58,703 nucleotides of DNA, taken from NCBI GenBank assembly GCA_964342485.1, contig CAYFFO010000009.1:1-58703 (forward strand), read 5' to 3'. The DNA is from CAYFFO01 sp964342485. GTDB lineage: Bacteria > Chloroflexota > Dehalococcoidia > Lucifugimonadales > CAJWER01. The notes below the pieces were generated by a model. It searched no databases. It saw nothing but the letters and a program-made list of their open reading frames with translations, and was not told where the DNA came from. The position numbers and the translations under genes are program-made. Positions 52,481 to 58,703 of the stretch are shown here, one piece after another; position 1 is the first letter of the stretch; each line of letters opens with the position of its first letter.

Positions 52481-53722
52481 TTAATCAGCACCATCTCGAA
52501 CAAATGCCCTTTCTCCATGTTGGGTAATGTCTAAACCGGTGTCTTCACTAGCCCTTTCTACCCTTAGGCCTAAACCTGGGATAATATCTAAAATCTTAAG
52601 TATTATCCATGTGGCAACGAATGAATATACCATTGTTACTCCGACAGCAACGAATTGAGTTAATAGTTGTCCAACATTACCTTCAATCAATCCAGATTTT
52701 TCACCTATAGCTGTAGCTGCAAATATGCCTGTAGCTATCGCTCCCCAAATCCCTCCTACTCCGTGGACTGCAAAGACCTCTAGGGCATCGTCAATTCCTG
52801 TTTTCTCACGGTAGGCTACAGCTAAGTAACAGAGTACACCTGCCCCTATTCCTATTCCTATAGCGCCCATCACTCCTACAAATCCTGAAGCAGGAGTAAT
52901 AGCAACCAGACCAGCTACAGCACCCGATGCAACTCCTACCGCGCTCATCCGGCCTGATTTAAATTGAGAAATTAATCCCCAGGTTAATGCGGCTGCTGAA
53001 GCAGCTATATTTGTAACTAGAAATGCATTTACATCTAAAGTGTCAGCTGCTAAACCTGAACCAGCATTAAAACCGAACCATCCAAACCATAAAAGAGCGG
53101 CACCAAGGATCACATAAGGGACATTGTGAGGTTCGATACCAGGATCGTTTCTTTTACCAACCAATATGGCTGCGGCAACAGCTGCTACGCCGGCGTTTAT
53201 GTGGACAACTGTTCCACCAGCGAAATCAAGTGTGCCACTAGCGTCACCTATCTTAAAGGAACCCAACCATCCTCCGCCCCAAACCCAATGGGCAACCGGA
53301 ACGTAGACTATTGTGACCCAGATAACCAAGAAGACCAGATAAGTTGTGAATTTAAATCTTTCAACAACAGCCCCTGTTATAAGGGCCGGTGTTATTATTG
53401 CGAACATCATCTGGAAGATCACAAAAAGCAAAGTCGGTATTCCTGACTCACCGTCTCCACCATATTCATCCGATGGATCTATTCCAGATAACCCAAGATA
53501 GCTAAGATCTCCAATAATGCTATTACCTTCACCAAATGCAAGGCTGTACCCCCAGAGTACCCAAACAAGACTAACTACAGCCATTGCTATAAAGCTATAC
53601 ATTAAAGTACTTACAGTGTTTTTGGCTCTCACTAATCCTCCATAAAAAAATGCAAGACCAGGAGTCATTAAGAGAACTAGAGCAGAAGCTGTTAACATCC
53701 ATGCAATGTGACCAGTATCCAA
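52481..53722 (-). CDS. amtB: Ammonium transporter
   Basis: The 413-residue membrane protein has about eleven helices. It shows VLLMTPGLAFFYGGLVRAKN (first helix), the twin histidines in FAGGTVVHINAG and FAVHGVGGIWGAIATG, and ILGAALLWFGWFGFNAGSG. There is no cleavable signal peptide; the family often has one in proteobacteria. The C-terminal tail GLDITQHGERAF matches the Amt regulatory tail. The start is TTG with AAAGGA upstream. It is followed by glnB, 56 bp downstream. Confidence 0.96.
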   Translation of the reverse strand: MDTGHIAWMLTASALVLLMTPGLAFFYGGLVRAKNTVSTLMYSFIAMAVVSLVWVLWGYSLAFGEGNSIIGDLSYLGLSGIDPSDEYGGDGESGIPTLLFVIFQMMFAIITPALITGAVVERFKFTTYLVFLVIWVTIVYVPVAHWVWGGGWLGSFKIGDASGTLDFAGGTVVHINAGVAAVAAAILVGKRNDPGIEPHNVPYVILGAALLWFGWFGFNAGSGLAADTLDVNAFLVTNIAASAAALTWGLISQFKSGRMSAVGVASGAVAGLVAITPASGFVGVMGAIGIGIGAGVLCYLAVAYREKTGIDDALEVFAVHGVGGIWGAIATGIFAATAIGEKSGLIEGNVGQLLTQFVAVGVTMVYSFVATWIILKILDIIPGLGLRVERASEDTGLDITQHGERAFVRDGAD

Positions 53723-53940
53723 TTTAGTTGTTTTCCTTTCTAAAAAGATATCGACGACTTAAGATGAAGCTAACTTCAATTTGTTACAAAAATGTTGCCT
53801 AACTGTTAACTTCCTATTTCAGAAACCCTCTATTGCTATTTAAGGTACACTTATCACAAGAGTTATCTATGACCAACTTCCAGTATTAAAAGTAATAAAA
53901 TGAAACTTACCTTAAAACATCAACAATCAAAAATTAAAAT

Positions 53941-55284
53941 GTGTGGGAATTGAATCAAAGGCTCGAATCCCCCGATATTGATAACGAACCATTAGGAAAA
54001 AACAAATTTGTTAACACTTTTGCTTCACTAAGAATCCTGGATTTCCGTTTATTATGGATAGCAACTTTATGTATGATGGGCAGCTGGCAAATGCAGGGTA
54101 TTGCCCAAGGTTACTTGGCATATGATTTAACTAATTCGGCAAAAATACTAGCTCTTGTTAATGCAGGCTGGGCTTTACCTATGCTAAGCCTAACATTAGT
54201 TGGTGGTGTGGTTGCAGACAGGTTTCAGCGGAAATTTATCATACAGATTAGTCAGGCTGCTTACGCGTTGATTTGTCTTCTTGTTGCGATTGCCATCGTT
54301 ACAGACATAATCACCTGGTACTATTTACTTCTTGGATCAGCTTTACAGGGTTTGTTTTTTGCATTCACAGGTCCAGCAAGGCAAGCGATTATTCCACAGC
54401 TAGTTGATAAACATTTGGTTGTTAACGCAATTGCCCTTAATTCAGCAGCAATGAGCTCCATGTCTCTTATTGCCCCGGGTATATCGGGATTATTATATGC
54501 CGTACTTGGTCCAGAGGGCGTTTATTTTACCGTAACGGGTTTACAGGTTACTGCAATAGTACTTGTATCAATAATAAAAAAACCTCCTAGTCCACTCATA
54601 AATGAACAAAATGTCGATGTTACTACAAAAGACAATAGAATTGTTTCGACAAATGGCCCATCATCTTTCACCAATCATATGCTTAAAGTAATAATTAAAG
54701 ATGCTAGCTTGGGTATCCGTTATTTAAAAACTAACAATATAGTTCTGCTACTACTTTCGGTTATGGTTGTCACAGTAATTTTTTCTACACCATTTCAATT
54801 TCTTCTACCAGTCTTCGTCGTAGATATATATAATCTCGAATCCGAAGCTTTTGGCCTGTTAGTCAGTGCTTCAGGACTTGGCTCCTTGATTGGCTCTATA
54901 GGTGTGGCATATATTGGCAGATGGCAAAGAGGGCGACTTGTATTGGTCGGAGGATTTATTTCCGGAATATCGCTTCTGTTAATAGCTATAATCCCTTATT
55001 ATCTACCTGCTATTGTGATAATGATTTTCCTCGGTTTGGGTAACGTAGCGCCCATGGCATTAATAACCGGTCTTATAATGGAAAACACTGAAAATGCGTA
55101 TAGAGGACGGATGATGAGTATGGTTATGTTCACATGGGGACTTATACCAATCGGTGTGATTCCTCTAGGAATATCGATTGACCTCATTGGAGGTAGGATT
55201 ACGGTAATTTTAATGTCGTTTATGATGTTGACTTTATTTTCATTAATTTACTTAACACAAAAACGATTGCCTTCACTTCAATGA
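53941..55284 (+). CDS. MFS transporter (EntS/MFS_3-like exporter)
   Basis: The 447-residue protein has about twelve helices in two halves. The N-terminal half carries FASLRILDFRLLWIATLCMMGSWQMQGIAQ-type sequence (ILDFRLLWIATLCMMGSW), the loop-2 motif GGVVADRFQRKFIIQI and FAFTGPARQAIIPQLV, typical of the MFS_3 (enterobactin exporter-like) group. Members export small molecules or act as drug pumps; the substrate is unknown. The start is GTG without a clear ribosome site. It is divergent from amtB and has no linked biosynthetic genes. Confidence 0.9.
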   Translation: MWELNQRLESPDIDNEPLGKNKFVNTFASLRILDFRLLWIATLCMMGSWQMQGIAQGYLAYDLTNSAKILALVNAGWALPMLSLTLVGGVVADRFQRKFIIQISQAAYALICLLVAIAIVTDIITWYYLLLGSALQGLFFAFTGPARQAIIPQLVDKHLVVNAIALNSAAMSSMSLIAPGISGLLYAVLGPEGVYFTVTGLQVTAIVLVSIIKKPPSPLINEQNVDVTTKDNRIVSTNGPSSFTNHMLKVIIKDASLGIRYLKTNNIVLLLLSVMVVTVIFSTPFQFLLPVFVVDIYNLESEAFGLLVSASGLGSLIGSIGVAYIGRWQRGRLVLVGGFISGISLLLIAIIPYYLPAIVIMIFLGLGNVAPMALITGLIMENTENAYRGRMMSMVMFTWGLIPIGVIPLGISIDLIGGRITVILMSFMMLTLFSLIYLTQKRLPSLQ

Positions 55285-55336
55285 TGATACTTGTAATACC
55301 AATTTAAAAATTGCAAACTTAGAGGTCTATTTGGAA

Positions 55337-56356
55337 ATGAATAAAAAAATATACAAAGTAGCAGCAGCCCACGTATCTCCGGTTTTCCTGCAATTGAAAC
55401 CTACTGTAGATAAAGTTTGTTCTCTAATTGACGAAGCAGCTGATAACGGGGCAGGATTAATCGTGTTCCCGGAAACATTTATTCCCGCATTTCCTATTTG
55501 GACAGCTCTACAAGCACCTATATATAACCATGATATGTTTTTAGCTCTTGTAGAAAATTCAATCAAAATACCTGGTCCTGAGATTGATAAAATTGCAGCT
55601 AAAGCAAAATCGAAACAGGTATTCGTTTCCATAGGGCTGAACGAAAGTACTTCTCAAAGCACAGGATGCTTATGGAATACCAATATAATCATAGGAGATA
55701 ACGGTGAATTATTATCTCACCACAGGAAAATAGTGCCGACATTTTATGAAAAACTTATTTGGGCAGCTGGAGATGGGGCAGGTTTATCAGTAGTTGAGAC
55801 TAAATTGGGTCGATTGGCGGCTTTAATTTGCGGTGAGAATACTAATCCTTTGGCTCGATATTCATTGATTGCACAGGGTGAACAGGTACATATATCTACA
55901 TACCCACCCGTCTGGCCTACACATGATCCTGAAACCGGTCAAAACTACGATATAAAACGGGCTATAGAAATAAGAGCAGGTGGCCATTCCTTTGAAGGCA
56001 AGGTATTTAATATCGTAGCATCAGGATATATGGATCCTACAACTAGGAATTACCTTGCCAGTAGGGACAAAGAGGCCGGAAGAATATTGGATGGCAGCCC
56101 TAGAGGTATTTCTATGGTAGTCGGACCGGATGGTTCCATAATAGGAGATACTTTACAGGACGAAGAGGGACTTCTTTACGCTAATATTGATTTATCTAAA
56201 TCTATAGTTCCTAAACAATATCACGATATTTCAGGTGGATATAACAGGTTCGATATTTTCAATCTTCAGATTGACATGACTAGAAGAACCCCATTAGATA
56301 TAAAAAAAGATCCTCGCAATCTAAATCGGCTGTCTGATTTTGACCAAATTGAGTAG
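55337..56356 (+). CDS. Nitrilase (aliphatic/aromatic nitrilase branch)
   Basis: The 339-residue protein has the catalytic glutamate (LIVFPETFIPAFPIW), lysine (SHHRKIVPTFYEKLIWAAGDG) and cysteine (LAALICGENTNPLARYSL), with the CxENxxPLAR context of true nitrilases (EC 3.5.5.1) rather than amidases, and the HISTYPPVWPTHD segment. It would convert a nitrile to an acid and ammonia. GAGGT lies about 10 nt before the ATG at 55337; a TTG at 55331 is a weaker option. It stands after the MFS gene; the two might work together. Confidence 0.92.
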   Translation: MNKKIYKVAAAHVSPVFLQLKPTVDKVCSLIDEAADNGAGLIVFPETFIPAFPIWTALQAPIYNHDMFLALVENSIKIPGPEIDKIAAKAKSKQVFVSIGLNESTSQSTGCLWNTNIIIGDNGELLSHHRKIVPTFYEKLIWAAGDGAGLSVVETKLGRLAALICGENTNPLARYSLIAQGEQVHISTYPPVWPTHDPETGQNYDIKRAIEIRAGGHSFEGKVFNIVASGYMDPTTRNYLASRDKEAGRILDGSPRGISMVVGPDGSIIGDTLQDEEGLLYANIDLSKSIVPKQYHDISGGYNRFDIFNLQIDMTRRTPLDIKKDPRNLNRLSDFDQIE

Positions 56357-56590
56357 GTTGGGAGCAAATCGGTGAACAAAATAATGTTTATCGTTTCAAG
56401 TTGAAGACCAATTAATCAAAAATGTTTAGTTTTTAGAGTCTCAATCCAAAGAGTATAAAAAGTTTATCTACTTCCACCTAGATTTAATTATGGTTTGTGC
56501 GATTCAATATCGATATGATTAGTTAACCTAGACGAAAGTTATCGTAAAACAAGATTCTTTACATTAACTGAACTCTTATCAACGTATAAA

Positions 56591-56610
56591 ATCACGATGA
56601 TCATCGTGAT
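56591..56610. promoter_or_regulatory. Perfect 20-bp palindrome, operator-like
   Basis: ATCACGATGATCATCGTGAT is its own reverse complement over 20 bp with no loop. It lies 28 bp upstream of the ATG of the small SEC-C protein gene. A dimeric regulator site is likely; no regulator gene is adjacent. Confidence 0.65.
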
Positions 56611-56638
56611 ACTAATAAAATAGGACAGTGTCTATCTA

Positions 56639-56830
56639 ATGGTTATAGGCAAAGAACGAACCAACTGGCATGATGAACACCCGTCTTCTTGTACGTGTGC
56701 TCAATGTGAAAAAATACGAGGTGGTAAACGTCGATTTGATGAGATTAGTGGAGGTCGTAAAGTTGGTAGAAATGAACCCTGTCCTTGTGGAAGTGGTAAA
56801 AAATTTAAGAAATGTCATGACAGACTTTGA
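56639..56830 (+). CDS. Small stand-alone SEC-C motif protein (63 aa)
   Basis: The 63-residue protein has two cysteine clusters: CTCAQC (residues about 19-24) and a C-terminal SEC-C motif NEPCPCGSGKKFKKCH. It is rich in Lys and Arg. SEC-C tails bind zinc in SecA and occur in many small proteins of unclear role. The ATG is chosen as the first in frame; no strong ribosome site is seen. It lies 97 bp before typA and behind a perfect palindrome. A larger SEC-C protein is encoded at 46787-47692. Confidence 0.8.
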   Translation: MVIGKERTNWHDEHPSSCTCAQCEKIRGGKRRFDEISGGRKVGRNEPCPCGSGKKFKKCHDRL

Positions 56831-56927
56831 TCCATTCTTTTAGACAGGGCCTGTAACAGAAAAATTATTTTGGAATAAGTTAATCCAAGAGATAGAATTT
56901 AGGATTCTCCTTAGAGGTAGATTAAAT

Positions 56928-58703
56928 TTGAAAGCTGAAATTAGAAATATAGCAATTATTGCTCATGTAGATCATGGTAAAACTACACTAGTCGATGCAT
57001 TATTGAAACAAAGCAAAGTTTTTGGCGAACATGAAGAAGTGGGAGACCTAATAATGGACTCCAACCCTTTGGAACAAGAAAGGGGAATTACCATATTGGC
57101 CAAAAATACTGCAATAAACTATCAAAATACGAAAATCAACATAATTGACACACCAGGTCATGCTGATTTTAGTGGTGAAGTTGAAAGAGTTATGAACATG
57201 GCCGATGGCTGTCTGCTGTTGGTCGATGCGGTTGATGGTCCAATGCCTCAGACAAGATTCGTTCTTAAACAAGCACTAGCACACGATATTTTTCCTTTAG
57301 TTGTAATAAACAAAATTGATAGGCCCGAATCTAGAGTTGCGGAAGTCGAAGAATCAGTTCAAGACTTGTTTTTAGAACTTGCTACAAATGCAGACCAACT
57401 CGATTTTCCTGTTTTATACGCTTCTGCAAAAAATGGGTATGCTATTTCTAAACAGAATGAGCCACCTGCAGATATGAAACCGTTATTCGAAGCCATGCTG
57501 ACAAAGGTTCCCGCTCCCATAGGTGATCCAGATAAACCATTTCAAATGGTAGTGACATCACTTGATTATGACTCTTACATGGGACAAGTTGCGATTGGAA
57601 GAGTATACCAGGGAACAGCATCTAGTAGAGCCCCTGTAGTAAGGATAAATAGAACTCTTGAAAAACAGTCAAACCAACTGGAGAAAGTGTTTGTATTTCA
57701 AGGTTTAAAAAAGGTGGAAGTTGAACAAGCATTGGCAGGGGATATTGTAGCCCTCTATGGAATAGACGGAGTGTCAATTGGCGACACCATAGCAGATATT
57801 GACTTTCCTGAAGCACTCCCTTCTATTGAGATAGAGGAACCTACAGTCCAAATGACTTTTGGAGTGAACACATCGCCTTTTATGGGTAAAGAAGGAACAC
57901 ATTCAACTTCAAGGGTTCTTCATGAACGTCTACTACGTGATTTGAGAACAAATGTAAGTTTGCGTATAGAACAAACTTCAACACCAGACGAATTTTTGGT
58001 TTCAGGCCGGGGAGAATTACATCTGACCGTATTGATCGAAACTATGCGACGAGAAGGTTATGAATTCCAAGTTTCTAAACCAAAACCGGCCACCAAAATA
58101 ATTAGTGGAGTTCTATACGAACCTTATGAACACCTAACGATAGATACCAGTGACGATTATATTGGTGTCCTTACTCAAGATCTTGCAGATCGATTAGGAC
58201 AACTAACTGACATGGTTAACGATGGGACAGGAAATATAAGATTAGAATATGACATTCCTACCCGGGGTTTGATAGGTTTCCAATCAGTGTTTTTAAAATA
58301 TACACGTGGTACAGGAGTTATAAATAGTCTTTTTACCGAATTCAAACCTATGGATGGACATGTAAAAGGATCCAGTAACGGAGTTCTAATCGCTTCTCAG
58401 AATGGTACTGCCATTACTTATGGCTTACTTAATGCTCAGGGAAGAGGAGATACTTTCATAGAGCCAGGAACACCAGTCTATGAGGGTATGGTAGTTGGTG
58501 TCCATCCAAAAGATGAAGATATAACTATAAACGTTTGCAAGGAAAAGAAACTAACTAATATGCGGTCATCTACTGCAGATATAGCTAAAAGACTAAGCCC
58601 TATTGTAAAAATGAGTATCGAAGATTCTTTAGATTTTATAGCCGATGATGAATTAATTGAGATAACACCGGAGAATATCAGAATCAGAAAAAGAATCTTA
58701 TCG
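56928..58703 (+). CDS. typA: GTP-binding translational regulator TypA/BipA, 3' truncated
   Basis: The frame runs to the right edge with 592 codons and no stop; TypA is usually about 605-615 residues, so only the last part is missing. It shows G1 (AHVDHGKTTLVDALL), the effector ERGITI, DTPGHADFSGEVERV, NKID and the C-terminal TypA-specific TRGLIGFQSVFL and ENIRIRKRIL. TypA is a ribosome-binding GTPase involved in stress adaptation and 50S assembly. The TTG start at 56928 has GAGGT 9 nt upstream. Confidence 0.95.
   Translation, partial: MKAEIRNIAIIAHVDHGKTTLVDALLKQSKVFGEHEEVGDLIMDSNPLEQERGITILAKNTAINYQNTKINIIDTPGHADFSGEVERVMNMADGCLLLVDAVDGPMPQTRFVLKQALAHDIFPLVVINKIDRPESRVAEVEESVQDLFLELATNADQLDFPVLYASAKNGYAISKQNEPPADMKPLFEAMLTKVPAPIGDPDKPFQMVVTSLDYDSYMGQVAIGRVYQGTASSRAPVVRINRTLEKQSNQLEKVFVFQGLKKVEVEQALAGDIVALYGIDGVSIGDTIADIDFPEALPSIEIEEPTVQMTFGVNTSPFMGKEGTHSTSRVLHERLLRDLRTNVSLRIEQTSTPDEFLVSGRGELHLTVLIETMRREGYEFQVSKPKPATKIISGVLYEPYEHLTIDTSDDYIGVLTQDLADRLGQLTDMVNDGTGNIRLEYDIPTRGLIGFQSVFLKYTRGTGVINSLFTEFKPMDGHVKGSSNGVLIASQNGTAITYGLLNAQGRGDTFIEPGTPVYEGMVVGVHPKDEDITINVCKEKKLTNMRSSTADIAKRLSPIVKMSIEDSLDFIADDELIEITPENIRIRKRILS

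Overview
This window is an AT-rich bacterial chromosome segment that is densely packed with genes. It carries one internal assembly gap (positions 416-515) and is cut through a gene at each end. I see no integrase, transposase, phage gene or CRISPR array. My inference is an uncultivated free-living bacterium, most likely a marine Chloroflexota of the SAR202/Dehalococcoidia type. The reasons are the mixture of enolase-superfamily enzymes, Gfo/Idh/MocA oxidoreductases, PhyH dioxygenase, an AtuA-DUF4387 pair and Moco hydroxylase parts, plus an adaptor with a peptidoglycan-binding-like domain beside a MacB-type exporter. No phylogenetic marker was compared, so this placement is only moderately secure.

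Layout. Positions 1-3503 encode a MacAB-type ABC export system: an adaptor carrying perfect 78-bp repeats, an ATPase and a permease. It is followed by a duplicated ankyrin lipoprotein. Positions 4900-12650 are a mixed region: a PEBP protein, a small membrane protein, two paralogous lipoproteins of an unrecognised family (6186-6695 and 10693-11250), a PanE-like reductase, a short lipoprotein abutting an unknown helical protein, an orphan DppB-type permease, an ABM-like protein and a GH4 glycosidase. A selenocysteine tRNA lies at 12679-12776. Positions 12846-21046 form a housekeeping block on the minus strand: thioredoxin, cysteine desulfurase, LarC, RadA, ClpC and an S1-domain protein. It ends at a free-standing 5S rRNA (about 21201-21320) with its own near-consensus promoter.

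Positions 21422-29553 hold a PhyH-Gfo/Idh pair, an AtuA(DUF1446)-DUF4387-aldo/keto reductase set, leucyl-tRNA synthetase and a DUF2203 protein. Positions 29548-43753 are a long minus-strand run of catabolic and redox genes: a Tat-exported sulfite-oxidase-like protein, two tandem enolase-superfamily dehydratases, a mutarotase-like protein, an SDR, an aldo/keto reductase, an NAD-kinase-like protein, a xanthine-dehydrogenase-type large subunit, a class V aminotransferase, a Gfo/Idh/MocA enzyme and an SMP-30 lactonase. Together these look like oxidation, dehydration and lactone hydrolysis of sugars or sugar acids, but no substrate can be read from the sequence.

From 43919 the plus strand carries endonuclease IV, a ferritin-VIT1 fusion, a site-2 protease, a nitrilase-family protein with a SEC-C tail, a CinA-C protein, a beta-propeller and a two-domain protein with a GH88/GH105-like C-terminus. 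Next come a convergent amidohydrolase, glnB and amtB, then an MFS exporter, a true nitrilase, a 63-residue SEC-C protein behind a perfect 20-bp palindrome, and typA/bipA running off the right edge. The most unusual points are the free-standing 5S gene, tRNA-Sec, the IKW-tailed lipoprotein family, the PII protein lacking the T-loop tyrosine, a Fur/PerR-like 7-1-7 box beside nfo, and several orphan subunits or fused proteins.
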